Shown: positions 7,671-15,873, numbered from the stretch's first letter. The stretch is DNA of 17,992 nucleotides from CALEUX01 sp037439945 (GCA_037439945.1 JBBIVA010000077.1:1-17992), one strand, 5' to 3'. Notes: a model not told the origin generated them from the letters alone. Program-made: numbers and translations.

Positions 7671-10124
7671 ATGAATAAGCCGGAAAATTTAACAAAAATG
7701 ACAGCAATGCCTGGTAACAACTTAAGTTTTGACGAATTTAAGAAAGAAGTATTAAGTGATTATAAAATTGGGCAGATTAGTCGCCAAATGAGCATTTTAG
7801 CAAGGAAGGAAGTATTAGGCGGAAAAGCTAAATTTGGGATTTTTGGCGATGGCAAGGAAGTAGCCCAAATAGCCCTGGCCAAGCAATTCAAGGCCGGTGA
7901 CTGGCGATCGGGATATTACCGTGACCAAACTTTTATGCTTGCAACCGGAATGACTACCGTCAGGATTTTTTTCTCATTGTTGTATGGTGAAACACGTACT
8001 GAATTTAATCCCGATAATGGAGGCCGGTCTTTCAATAATCATTTTGGTACACGGTTAATTAATGATGATGGCACATGGAAAAATCAAACGTCCATTAAAA
8101 ATACTGCATCCGATATTAGTCCCACTGCAGGACAAATGCCCAGGCTTGTTGGTCTGGGGTTGGCATCAAAGTTATACCGCAATAACCCTGGGTTAAAACA
8201 ATTCACAAATTTTAGCAACAATGGTAACGAGGTTGCTTTTGGTACCATTGGGGATGCAAGCACATCAGAAGGCCATTTTTTTGAAACTATGAATGCAATG
8301 GCTGTATTGCAAATACCAGTTGCTGTTTCAGTTTGGGATGATGGTTTTGGTATTTCTGTACCAACAACAATTCAAACTGTTAAGGCAAGTATTTCAAAAG
8401 CTTTAAAAGGTTTTGAAAAGGAGGGGGAAACAAACGGGATTTTAATATTTAACTGTAAAGGATGGGATTATCCTAACCTATGCCAGGTTTACGAAATGGG
8501 CATATCAAAATGTCGCAAAAGCCATACGCCTGTTCTTTTTCATATTGAAGAATTAACCCAACCAATGGGGCATTCAACATCGGGCTCACAAGAACGGTAT
8601 AAAACTGATGAAAGGTTGCAATGGGAGAAGGATAATGACTGCTTGGTACGCATGAGACAATGGATTGAAGAAACCCGGCTTGCATCGGCAGACGAGTTGG
8701 ATTTGATTGAAAATGAAGCCATAGCTGAAGTTAAAGAAGCACAACGTGAAGCATATCAGGAGTATATAAAACCTTTGGAAGAGGAGCGAAATGAATTAAT
8801 CAACCTGGTTGTTAACAAAGGATGTGTTTGTAACATTGCCCGGCAGAATTTAATTGATGATGCCATTAATAAACTGCGCAGAGCTGTTACTCTTAACCGT
8901 AAGGAGATATTAAGTGCCGGGCGAAAGGTATTGCGACATGTTTGCTCATCATGCAGCACACAGGGTGGATTGAAAAGCGATTTAAAAAAATGGGCAAAAA
9001 ATTATTTTGAAGCGGGTTATGAAAAATATTCAAAATATTTACATGATGAATCACAATTCTCTCCCTTGAATATTGATCCTGTTTCTCCGCTATATAATGA
9101 AACTTCACAGGCAGTTCCCGGTCGGGAGATATTGCGCGATAATTTTGATGCCATCCTTGCAAATGATCCCCGGGTTGTTATATTTGGTGAGGACGTTGGA
9201 TATTTGGGGGGTGTAAACCAAACCCTTGAAGGAATGCAGGTTAAATACGGCAAAAGCAGGGTGTTTGATACCGGGATAAGAGAAACAACAATTATTGGTA
9301 AAGGTATCGGTTTGGCTCTGCGTGGTTTACGTCCAATTGCCGAAATTCAATATTTTGATTACCTTCTATATGCACTTCAGACGATGAGTGACGATATTGC
9401 CACTTTGCATTTTAGAACAAAAGCAGGGCAGAAAGTTCCACTTATCATTAGTACCAGGGGGCATCGTTTGGAGGGAATTTGGCACTCGGGCTCTCCTCTC
9501 AGCATGGTTATAAATTCAATTAGGGGAATTTATGTTTGTGTGCCACGTGATATGACCCGGGCTGCAGGATTTTATAATACCCTGTTACAGGGCGAAGATC
9601 CAGCCTTGGTTATTGAGCCGTTAAACGGATATAGACTACGGGAGCTTAATCCTGAAAATCATGGTAAATATAAATTACCGCTCGGTGTTCCTGAAATTTT
9701 AAAGGTGGGTAGTGATGTAACTTTGGTAACTTACGGCTCATGCGTGCGAATTGGCCTGGAAGCCGCAGAGCAATTGGAGCAAATTGGAGTTTTTGTTGAG
9801 GTAATTGATGTTCAAACTTTGTTGCCATTTGATGTTAACCATTTAATTTATAATTCAATAAAAAAAACCGGCCGTGTTGTTTTTTTTGATGAAGATGTGC
9901 CCGGAGGTGCAACTGCTTATATGATGCAAAAGGTAATTGAGGAACAGGGCGCTTATAACCTCCTTGATTCTGCCCCTGTTACAGTTACAGCACGCGATCA
10001 CAGGCCGGCTTATGGTACTGATGGGGATTATTTTAGCAACCCTAATGCCGAAGATGTATATGAAGCAGTTTATGCAATAATGAGCGAATGTTCACCTGAA
10101 AGATTTCCTCCAATTTATAGTTGA
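7671..10124 (+). CDS. Fused 2-oxoacid dehydrogenase E1 alpha-beta subunit (TPP-dependent)
   Basis: An 817-residue fusion of both E1 subunits of a 2-oxoacid dehydrogenase complex (branched-chain or pyruvate type). E1 decarboxylates the 2-oxoacid on thiamine diphosphate and acylates the lipoyl group of E2. The alpha half (about 20-380) has GYYRDQTFMLATGM, NNHFGTR, the TPP motif GDASTSEG...VWDDGFGIS (194-229) and the loop MGHSTSG (299-304). The beta half (about 478-817) has VVIFGEDVGYLGG (E507) and GIWHSGSPLS (H605). Between them is a charged, helical linker with CVC (385, 387) and CSSC (425, 428). The canonical TPP motif GDG...NN is here GDA...DD, which I believe is normal for the Bacteroidetes fused family. 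No E2 or E3 gene is nearby. In-frame ATGs at residues 10 and 13 are alternative starts. The substrate cannot be decided; '2-oxoisovalerate dehydrogenase' is the usual label. Confidence 0.9.
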   Translation: MNKPENLTKMTAMPGNNLSFDEFKKEVLSDYKIGQISRQMSILARKEVLGGKAKFGIFGDGKEVAQIALAKQFKAGDWRSGYYRDQTFMLATGMTTVRIFFSLLYGETRTEFNPDNGGRSFNNHFGTRLINDDGTWKNQTSIKNTASDISPTAGQMPRLVGLGLASKLYRNNPGLKQFTNFSNNGNEVAFGTIGDASTSEGHFFETMNAMAVLQIPVAVSVWDDGFGISVPTTIQTVKASISKALKGFEKEGETNGILIFNCKGWDYPNLCQVYEMGISKCRKSHTPVLFHIEELTQPMGHSTSGSQERYKTDERLQWEKDNDCLVRMRQWIEETRLASADELDLIENEAIAEVKEAQREAYQEYIKPLEEERNELINLVVNKGCVCNIARQNLIDDAINKLRRAVTLNRKEILSAGRKVLRHVCSSCSTQGGLKSDLKKWAKNYFEAGYEKYSKYLHDESQFSPLNIDPVSPLYNETSQAVPGREILRDNFDAILANDPRVVIFGEDVGYLGGVNQTLEGMQVKYGKSRVFDTGIRETTIIGKGIGLALRGLRPIAEIQYFDYLLYALQTMSDDIATLHFRTKAGQKVPLIISTRGHRLEGIWHSGSPLSMVINSIRGIYVCVPRDMTRAAGFYNTLLQGEDPALVIEPLNGYRLRELNPENHGKYKLPLGVPEILKVGSDVTLVTYGSCVRIGLEAAEQLEQIGVFVEVIDVQTLLPFDVNHLIYNSIKKTGRVVFFDEDVPGGATAYMMQKVIEEQGAYNLLDSAPVTVTARDHRPAYGTDGDYFSNPNAEDVYEAVYAIMSECSPERFPPIYS

Positions 10125-10585
10125 AAAAAGCCTTTGTTATAAAAGTTTGGTTTCTTTAATATTAATACCGGTTTATTATAGTAAAGAATTGTTAATCAAA
10201 ATAGAGGGTGCCATTTCTTTAATGGTGAAAAAGCAATTTAGGTTGAAAATTAAATGCGGATTTGTAATAATACCGTTAATTGTATTTAATGATTACAGGT
10301 TTAAATAAGCCCTAATGTAATAACCTGCCAAAAAAGTGCAATTAATATTTGTTTGAATTATTGAATATTGAATAACCAAATTGATAAAAAAATTGTATAA
10401 CCACGTAGAAATATTAAGAAATTAAAAAAACATTAAAATCAAAAACTAAAACCTTTTTTTTTTTAGTTTTATTTTGTAATTTAATTTTCTTAAATTGATT
10501 TACAAATATATACGGAGTTTAAAACTATTTACCCCGAGGTTGATGGGCGGGATTTAGGCATATTGAAAACCTCAAAATTTTTGTG
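10125..10585. other. Intergenic region between E1 and yqgE-like genes
   Basis: About 460 bp without a credible gene. No strong terminator follows E1. A weak AT-only inverted repeat, AAAACTAAAA (10442-10451) and TTTTAGTTTT (10461-10470), surrounds a run of T. A shorter dyad CAGGTT...AACCTG lies near 10290-10330. No consensus promoter was found before the next gene. Confidence 0.45.
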
Positions 10586-11179
10586 ATGCGAAACATTGAT
10601 TTAAATATTTTTAAGTCCACTTGTCCAAAGCTTCAGCCCACAAAAGGGAGCATATTAATTGCTGAACCCTTTTTGCAGGGTCCCTATTTTTCAAGGTCAA
10701 TTATTTTATTAACCGAACAGGGAAGTCAGGGGGCTGTAGGGTTTGTTATTAATAAATCAACTGAGGTATACCCGGATGAAGTAATTGATGATCTTTTTAA
10801 TTTTAAAGGGGAGTTGTTTATAGGGGGCCCGGTTTCATCAAATACCCTGCACTTTATTCATACATTAGGGGATTTGGTTCCGGGGTCGGTTAAAGTAACT
10901 TCATCAATTTACTGGGGTGGTGATTTCGACCGCATCAAACAGCTTATTAACCAGGGTTTTGCTGATTCAGGTTCCGTAAAGTTTTTTGCAGGATATTCCG
11001 GCTGGTCTCCGGGGCAACTTGAGGATGAAATTTCTGAAAATTCATGGATTGTTTCAACTCTTGACGATCACCAGATAATACGTGGTAACTCTGAAACGAT
11101 TTGGCATAGCGCCCTTGAGAATTTAGGTGATGTTTACCGCACCTGGTCCAATTTTCCAAGGAACCCTGCTTTTAATTAA
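10586..11179 (+). CDS. YqgE/AlgH family protein (DUF179)
   Basis: About 197 residues from the ATG at 10586-10588; a GTG codon directly before it (10583) is less likely. It belongs to the UPF0301/DUF179 family. Seen in the sequence: the N-terminal GSILIAEPFLQGPYFSRSII, then GAVGFVINKS, LFIGGPVSSNTLHFIHT, and the characteristic FFAGYSGWSPGQLEDEI plus SWIV near the C terminus. The protein lacks a signal peptide and is predicted cytoplasmic. AlgH was named for an effect on alginate regulation in Pseudomonas, but the biochemical role is unresolved. Length is normal for the family. Its 3' end overlaps the converging aminotransferase gene by 8 nt, with no terminator between. Confidence 0.9.
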   Translation: MRNIDLNIFKSTCPKLQPTKGSILIAEPFLQGPYFSRSIILLTEQGSQGAVGFVINKSTEVYPDEVIDDLFNFKGELFIGGPVSSNTLHFIHTLGDLVPGSVKVTSSIYWGGDFDRIKQLINQGFADSGSVKFFAGYSGWSPGQLEDEISENSWIVSTLDDHQIIRGNSETIWHSALENLGDVYRTWSNFPRNPAFN

Positions 11180-12032
11180 TTTCTGCTGATTTGGCAAATC
11201 GCCTGAATATATCTCTTATTCTAATACCAAAGAATCGCGTTTCATTTAATCCCATTACCCAGCGGATACCACTAATTGAATTAGTAAGGAATACCTCTTC
11301 GGCATCATTTAATTCGGTTATGGTTGCACCCGGAGTTTCCAATACGTAAAAATCAAGTTCAGGAAGTAGTTGCATTATTTGTTTTCTTATAATACCTTCA
11401 ATGCAACCTGAACCAATTCCGGGCGTGTAAACTGTTTGTCCCTTTATCCAGAACAAATTTGCGCTAACCGATTCAATTATTTTACCATAACCATTAACAA
11501 CCAGGCAATCATCAAACTGTTGTTCTTTACAGTAAATTCCTGCTAAAATATAAGGGACCGATGATGCTGTTTTAAATGGGGAAATGGGTGAACTATGCTT
11601 GGGGAATTCATTAAAAATGCCAACTACCAGGCCCTTTTCATTTAAATAATAACCCTTATCATTTAACGGAGTGGTTTCAATTAACCATGAAACATTGTTT
11701 GATTCAGGGGTATAAAGGCCTTCACCTTTCCTGAATATGGTTACCCTGATTCGGACATCGCTAAAAAAACGGTTTTTGTTTATTAAGGATATTATCCTTT
11801 CACGAAACTCATTTCTGGAAGGAAAGCCGAGGGTATTCATCCGCATAACTGCCATACCCCTCAACAACCTTTCATAGTGATCGGCAAAAAAAAGCGGTTC
11901 CCCTTTATGATAACGGATTGTTTCGAACAAACCATCACCAAATCTGAAGCTTCTGTTAATGGTTTTTAAAATTGGAGCATCTGCCGGATAAAGCACTCCA
12001 TCGTAAACCAAATATCCTTTATCATTTAACAT
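11172..12032 (-). CDS. Class IV (branched-chain/ADC-lyase type) aminotransferase
   Basis: A 286-residue PLP enzyme of fold type IV. FRFGDGLFETIRYHKG (29-44) is the N-terminal family signature. The Schiff-base lysine is K154 in SPFKTASSVPYILA. E187 in GKIIESVSANLFW is the conserved Glu near the PLP pyridine nitrogen. YTPGIGSGCIEGIIRK (202-217) and EEVFLTNSISGIRWV (245-259) complete the signature. The family includes branched-chain aminotransferase IlvE, D-amino-acid aminotransferase and 4-amino-4-deoxychorismate lyase PabC. The short length and C-terminal signature would fit a PabC-like protein, but no folate gene is adjacent. Its ATG overlaps the rhomboid stop codon (TAATG), so translation is probably coupled. 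It is the last gene of the holA operon. Confidence 0.87.
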   Translation of the reverse strand: MLNDKGYLVYDGVLYPADAPILKTINRSFRFGDGLFETIRYHKGEPLFFADHYERLLRGMAVMRMNTLGFPSRNEFRERIISLINKNRFFSDVRIRVTIFRKGEGLYTPESNNVSWLIETTPLNDKGYYLNEKGLVVGIFNEFPKHSSPISPFKTASSVPYILAGIYCKEQQFDDCLVVNGYGKIIESVSANLFWIKGQTVYTPGIGSGCIEGIIRKQIMQLLPELDFYVLETPGATITELNDAEEVFLTNSISGIRWVMGLNETRFFGIRIRDIFRRFAKSAEIN

Positions 12033-12652
12033 TAAAATAGTTTAAATGAAATAATCTGATCAATGAACCTTATAATTAGGGATGGTTCATAAAATAATGG
12101 AAAAACAAACCCATAAACAGCGCCCCAAAGGTGAGCATCGTGGCCAATGTTATCAACTTGCTTACGGGCCATATATGCCGAGTAAACCAGATAAATTATC
12201 CCAAAAATAATTCCGGGTACCGGAACAACTGCAAATAATAAAACAGGGTTATAAGGGTCGAAAAATATTGAGGTAAATACCACTGCCGAAACAGCCCCCG
12301 ATGCACCAACAGCATTATAATGATGGTTGGATTTATTTTTAATTACAGAATAAACTGCCGAAACAGGTATGGCAGTCAAAAAGAGGATAATGAAACGGAT
12401 ACCGGCATTCCCTGAAAAAAAATATCCGAAATAAAATAAAACAGCCTGGCTAAATGAATATAGCACAAACATATTTACAATAAGGTGAAACCAGTCGGCA
12501 TGTAAAAAACCATGTGATATCATTCTGATATATTCTTTCCTGTGTATAACACTCCATGCGTTTAGCTGGTATCTTGCCATAATGTCATACCGAGAAAATG
12601 CCAGAATACTAATGAGGCTGATAATTGCAATTAAAATTATATGAATTCCCAT
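12032..12652 (-). CDS. Rhomboid family intramembrane serine protease
   Basis: A 206-residue polytopic inner-membrane protein with about six hydrophobic segments (near 4-19, 54-76, 86-104, 115-131, 137-158 and 175-190). The active site is visible: the nucleophile S118 in GASGAVSAV and the general base H174 in AHLWGAVYG. H51, H56 and N60 in HADWFHLIVN form the HxxxxHxxxN motif in the second membrane segment, which provides the oxyanion hole. Rhomboids cut transmembrane substrates within the bilayer. The substrate is unknown here. The gene starts 2 nt after holA ends and overlaps the aminotransferase gene by 1 nt, so all three should be co-transcribed. Confidence 0.92.
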   Translation of the reverse strand: MGIHIILIAIISLISILAFSRYDIMARYQLNAWSVIHRKEYIRMISHGFLHADWFHLIVNMFVLYSFSQAVLFYFGYFFSGNAGIRFIILFLTAIPVSAVYSVIKNKSNHHYNAVGASGAVSAVVFTSIFFDPYNPVLLFAVVPVPGIIFGIIYLVYSAYMARKQVDNIGHDAHLWGAVYGFVFPLFYEPSLIIRFIDQIISFKLF

Positions 12653-12654
12653 TT

Positions 12655-13662
12655 TTAGTGTAATATTTTATATACTAGTTCCTTTAATAAATCTCCGCTT
12701 GTTGCTGATGAGTTTCCAAATCCTTTTCCCTTCATGTCATATTCGCGCAAAAGTGAAATAACCTGTGCTGTTTTTACTCCTGAAAATCTTCGGGCGCCTT
12801 CCTGGTATTGGTTTACAAAAAACGGGTTTATTTTTAATGCCGATGCCACAGCTCCTTTAGATTTATCTGCAAGGTAATGGTAAATTAACAATTTGCTGAA
12901 GTATCCGAATAAAACCGTTGTAATTACCGGCAATGGATAATCTTTGGGGTTTGATGAAAAAGCTTTTACTATTTGGTTAGCTTTAATTACATCCTTTGTT
13001 GCCAAAGCTGTTTGAAGTTCAAACGGATTATACTCTTTACTTATACCAATATTCTTTACAACATGGTCAACGGTAATCAGTGTTTGACCTGTTCCCATTG
13101 CAACTACAAGTTTATCAATTGATAAAACAACTTTTTCAAGATCGTTACCCAAAAATTCAGTTAGTAAAACAAGTGCTTTTGGCTCAATTGTTAACCCTTT
13201 TTCTTTCAAATAACCCGTTGTCCATGTACCTAACTGGTTATCATAAAGTTTTTTTGATTCAAATAGCAACGCATTTTTCTGGTTGTTTAAAGCCTGGTAA
13301 ATTTTTGTTCGCTTGTCAAGGGTTTTGTATTTGTAACTAATAACCAGTATTGTTGAAATAAGAGGTGTATTTATGTAGTTTTCCAGCATTTCCATTTTGT
13401 CTAAATGCTGAGCTTCACGTAAAACAATAAGCTGCCTGGGGGCACCCATAGGATATCGCCTTGATGCATGTATCAGGTTCACCACATCTGTGTCTTTACC
13501 ATATAGTATGGTTTCATTAAACCCCCTTTCTTCATCTTTAAGTGCATGTTTCTGAATTGTTTCAGAAATTTTATCAATGAAGTAGGGTTCATCACCGTAA
13601 AGAAAATAAATGGGAACAAATACCCCTTTTCTTATCCGCTCAATAATTTCTTCAAATTTCAC
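12655..13662 (-). CDS. holA: DNA polymerase III delta subunit (clamp loader)
   Basis: A 335-residue HolA-type protein. The delta subunit opens the beta sliding clamp during clamp loading at the replication fork. The N-terminal PIYFLYGDEPYFIDK (17-31) is the characteristic degenerate nucleotide-binding loop of delta. YPMGAPRQLIVLREAQ (about 69-84), a central segment with GNDLEKVVLSIDKL and a helical C-terminal collar ending SGDLLKELVYKIL fit the family throughout. Length is normal. Translation starts at a GTG (13660-13662), since the next in-frame Met is around residue 72; an AGG lies a few bases upstream. The first gene of the holA-rhomboid-aminotransferase operon, it lies 109 nt downstream of AMP nucleosidase. 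Confidence 0.92.
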   Translation of the reverse strand: MKFEEIIERIRKGVFVPIYFLYGDEPYFIDKISETIQKHALKDEERGFNETILYGKDTDVVNLIHASRRYPMGAPRQLIVLREAQHLDKMEMLENYINTPLISTILVISYKYKTLDKRTKIYQALNNQKNALLFESKKLYDNQLGTWTTGYLKEKGLTIEPKALVLLTEFLGNDLEKVVLSIDKLVVAMGTGQTLITVDHVVKNIGISKEYNPFELQTALATKDVIKANQIVKAFSSNPKDYPLPVITTVLFGYFSKLLIYHYLADKSKGAVASALKINPFFVNQYQEGARRFSGVKTAQVISLLREYDMKGKGFGNSSATSGDLLKELVYKILH

Positions 13663-13695
13663 TCGTACCTATTTTTTTTTATTGGATGCTTTTTT

Positions 13696-13740
13696 AAACA
13701 GGGGGAGATTACAAGAAAAGTAATATTCAATCGCCTGTTT
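13696..13740. repeat. Nested inverted repeats upstream of holA
   Basis: The outer arms AAACAGG (13696-13702) and CCTGTTT (13734-13740) enclose inner arms ATTAC (13708-13712) and GTAAT (13720-13724). The element lies 34-78 nt before the holA start, in the amn-holA gap. On the leftward strand no T-tract follows, so it is not an obvious terminator for AMP nucleosidase. It may be a leader structure of holA or chance. Confidence 0.35.
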
Positions 13741-13771
13741 TTAATTTTACGCGGGTGCATTTTTTCTCCAT

Positions 13772-14548
13772 TTAATTCTCAAATTTCAGATGTTTAACAG
13801 ATTTCCCGTTATTAATAATCTCCTGTAAGGCATTCACCCCAATCTTTATATGGCTTTCAACAAAATCCCGTGTAACCATTTTATCGCTTTCGGTAGTTTT
13901 TATACCTGTTGAAATCATTGGTTGATCCGATACCAGGAGTAATGCCCCGGAAGGAATTGAATTTGCAAATCCAACTGTAAAAATTGTGGCTGTTTCCATA
14001 TCAATTGCCATTGCCCGGGTTTTTCCGAGATATTTTTTAAACCTTTCATCATATTCCCAAACTCGTTTATTTGTTGTAAACACAGTACCTGTATAATAAT
14101 CTTTACCAAAATCGCGTATCGAGGTCGATACAGCCCTTTGCAGACTAAAAGCCGGTAATGCAGGGACTTCCGGTGGTAAATAATCGTTTGATGTTCCATC
14201 GCTCCTTATGGCAGCCAGTGGTAAAATTAAATCACCCAGCTTGTTGTTTTCTTTTAACCCTCCGCATTTTCCCAAAAACAGTACAGCTTTTGGCGTAATT
14301 GCACTTAAAAGATCCATAATTGTAGCAGCATTTGGACTTCCCATTCCAAAGCTTATTATTGTAATGCCATTTGCACTGCAATTTGGCATATTATTGCCTT
14401 CACCTAAAATTGGCGAATTATACCATTTTGAAAATAGTTCAACATAATGGTGGAAATTTGTAAGTAGAATATAATCTGTAAATTGTTCGAGTGGCCTTCC
14501 TGTATACCTGGGAAGCCAATTTTCAACTATTTCCTGCTTTGTTTTCAT
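13772..14548 (-). CDS. amn: AMP nucleosidase, short Bacteroidetes-type
   Basis: A 258-residue member of the purine nucleoside phosphorylase/UDP superfamily. It would hydrolyse AMP to adenine and ribose 5-phosphate, which adjusts adenylate pools. Features seen: ISFGMGSPNAATIMDLL (65-81, phosphate region), LFLGKCGGLKE (90-100), MAIDMETATIF (180-190, with E185 at the ribose) and LLLVSDQPM (203-211, with D208 near the base). The N-terminal NWLPRYTG is typical of the short Bacteroidetes enzymes, which lack the large regulatory N-terminal domain of E. coli Amn. The ATG is at 14546-14548. A divergent nuclease-like gene lies about 330 bp upstream and holA lies downstream. A different nucleoside phosphorylase activity cannot be excluded. 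Confidence 0.88.
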   Translation of the reverse strand: MKTKQEIVENWLPRYTGRPLEQFTDYILLTNFHHYVELFSKWYNSPILGEGNNMPNCSANGITIISFGMGSPNAATIMDLLSAITPKAVLFLGKCGGLKENNKLGDLILPLAAIRSDGTSNDYLPPEVPALPAFSLQRAVSTSIRDFGKDYYTGTVFTTNKRVWEYDERFKKYLGKTRAMAIDMETATIFTVGFANSIPSGALLLVSDQPMISTGIKTTESDKMVTRDFVESHIKIGVNALQEIINNGKSVKHLKFEN

Positions 14549-14876
14549 CCGTAAATTTTTAATAATAATGACCCCTGCTAATGGGGTAACTTTCTACTTT
14601 ACTGAACCTGCAATCCGGAATATTAAAGATCCGGTTCATCTGTTTTTTTATTCCGGTACCATTAATCAAACCGTTTACGGTAAGAATCCGGAAAATATTT
14701 TCGTGATTAATTCTCACTGGTTTTATTCATTGGATATTTGCAAAACATTATTTTGGTTTAAAAAAGCTTTTATTTTGTTGGTAATATTTTAATACCATTA
14801 TCAGGTTAATTATTTGAAGAAGGGCTAAGATAGTTGATTTTAATGATTTTCATTTAAATTGCAGAAAATTTAATAT
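14549..14876. other. Divergent intergenic region amn / HsdR-N-like gene
   Basis: About 330 bp. A 74-codon open frame (14568-14792, +) has no recognisable features and is probably not a gene. A small hairpin, ACCCC (14571-14575) and GGGGT (14583-14587) with loop TGCTAAT, lies about 25 nt upstream of the amn start. CCGG-containing segments recur between 14610 and 14700. No consensus promoter was found on either strand. Confidence 0.45.
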
Positions 14877-15329
14877 ATGCAGATTCTCAACCTTCCCTCA
14901 TTTAACGCAAAAATAAAAGAAGAAAATGGTAAAAAAAGCATTTTCGATAATATACGGATGAAATATGTTGTTTTAACCCCCGAAGAGTGGGTTAGGCAGC
15001 ATTTCTTAAACCTTATGGTTGAATATTTAAAATACCCTAAGGGGTTAATTGCGGTTGAAACAGTAGTTAAAGTAAATAATTTAAAACAGAGGGCTGATAT
15101 TGTTTTATACAACCGAAATCGTATTCCTGTATTAATAGTTGAGTGTAAAGCTCCCGGTATTATATTGGGCCAGGATGTTGTAACTCAGGCTGCAAGGTAT
15201 AATTCAGCATTGGGAGTAAATTATATTGTGGTAACCAACGGTTTGGTTAGTTATTGTATTAAACTGGGTGTTAAAGGTGGCGGGCATGAACTAAGTACTG
15301 AGTTGCCCCTTTTTGAATTACTAAAATAA
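14877..15329 (+). CDS. Stand-alone HsdR N-terminal-type PD-(D/E)xK domain protein
   Basis: A 150-residue single-domain protein of the HSDR_N_2 type (PF13588), normally the N-terminal nuclease domain of type I restriction HsdR. The PD-(D/E)xK core is visible: E38 in TPEEWVRQHF, D74 in QRADIVLY, E89 and K91 in VLIVECKAPG, and Q104 in VVTQAARYNSAL (the QxxxY-like element of RecB/HsdR nucleases). The fold ends at a predicted beta strand, YIVVTNG, and about 30 more residues. No helicase domain, HsdM or HsdS is nearby, so this is not a restriction system as it stands. I recall that Bacteroidetes genomes often carry such a gene beside holA, which suggests a conserved DNA-metabolism role; that is an inference. 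It ends 4 nt from the converging acetyltransferase gene. Confidence 0.83.
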   Translation: MQILNLPSFNAKIKEENGKKSIFDNIRMKYVVLTPEEWVRQHFLNLMVEYLKYPKGLIAVETVVKVNNLKQRADIVLYNRNRIPVLIVECKAPGIILGQDVVTQAARYNSALGVNYIVVTNGLVSYCIKLGVKGGGHELSTELPLFELLK

Positions 15330-15333
15330 TCAA

Positions 15334-15870
15334 TTAACGTATAATCTGGAGAAGAATTTCATCTTCGTACCCGTTATTTGTTTTAAGCCACTCTTTTTTA
15401 ATGCCCACCAAATTAAAGCCCATCGATTTAAATAGTTTTAGGCTTATTTCATTGCTTTGGGCAATATTACAATAAAGGTTATGCACCCCAATTGTTGTAA
15501 AGGCGTAGTTTATGAAAAGTTGCAGTGCTTCGCTGGCAAAACCTTTTCCTCTGAATTTCTCATTTATTACAATTCCCAAACCTGCCCTGTTATGAAATGG
15601 GTCAAAATCAAACATATCAATAAGGCCAATTGTTAATGGTAAACTATTGGCATGGGATGTTTCAATAATAAGCCGTAATTGTTTTGTCTGGTAAATATCA
15701 AGTGATGCAGATTTAATATATTTTTCAATTTGATACCGGCTGAAAGGAACAATTGTGTTGCTAACCTGCCAAAGGGCCATATCGTTTTCCCATTGGTAAA
15801 GCAGATCAACATCCCTTTTTTCAACTGCCCTTAATTGAACGTTGTCCCCTTTTATCATTAACAAAGGCAT
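15334..15870 (-). CDS. GNAT family N-acetyltransferase (RimL/SpeG-like)
   Basis: A 178-residue cytoplasmic acetyltransferase of the Acetyltransf_3 type, transferring acetyl from acetyl-CoA to an amine (a protein N terminus, polyamine or small molecule). The N-terminal VQLRAVEKRDVDLLYQWEND (11-30) and the acetyl-CoA pyrophosphate loop EKFRGKGFASEAL (104-116), which follows the RxxGxG/A pattern, place it in the family. NIAQSNEISLKLFKSMGF (135-152) is the usual motif B. The ATG at 15868-15870 is 3 nt after the stop of the upstream TPR/PD40 gene, so the two form an operon. An in-frame ATG at 15856-15858 is an alternative start. The substrate cannot be predicted. Confidence 0.88.
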   Translation of the reverse strand: MPLLMIKGDNVQLRAVEKRDVDLLYQWENDMALWQVSNTIVPFSRYQIEKYIKSASLDIYQTKQLRLIIETSHANSLPLTIGLIDMFDFDPFHNRAGLGIVINEKFRGKGFASEALQLFINYAFTTIGVHNLYCNIAQSNEISLKLFKSMGFNLVGIKKEWLKTNNGYEDEILLQIIR

Positions 15871-15873
15871 TAA

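Noticed and set aside
10442..10470. AT-only inverted repeat with internal T run
   Set aside because: Ten A/T-rich pairs with a weak stem; over 300 nt after the E1 stop and easily explained by poly-A/poly-T composition.
14568..14792. 74-codon rightward open frame in the amn/HsdR-N spacer
   Set aside because: No recognisable domain, signal peptide or start signal; it begins 20 nt from the divergent amn start and its sequence looks like translated intergenic DNA.
14877..15329. Remnant of a type I restriction-modification locus
   Set aside because: No hsdM, hsdS or helicase sequence on either side, and the neighbours are core genes; a free-standing domain protein fits better.
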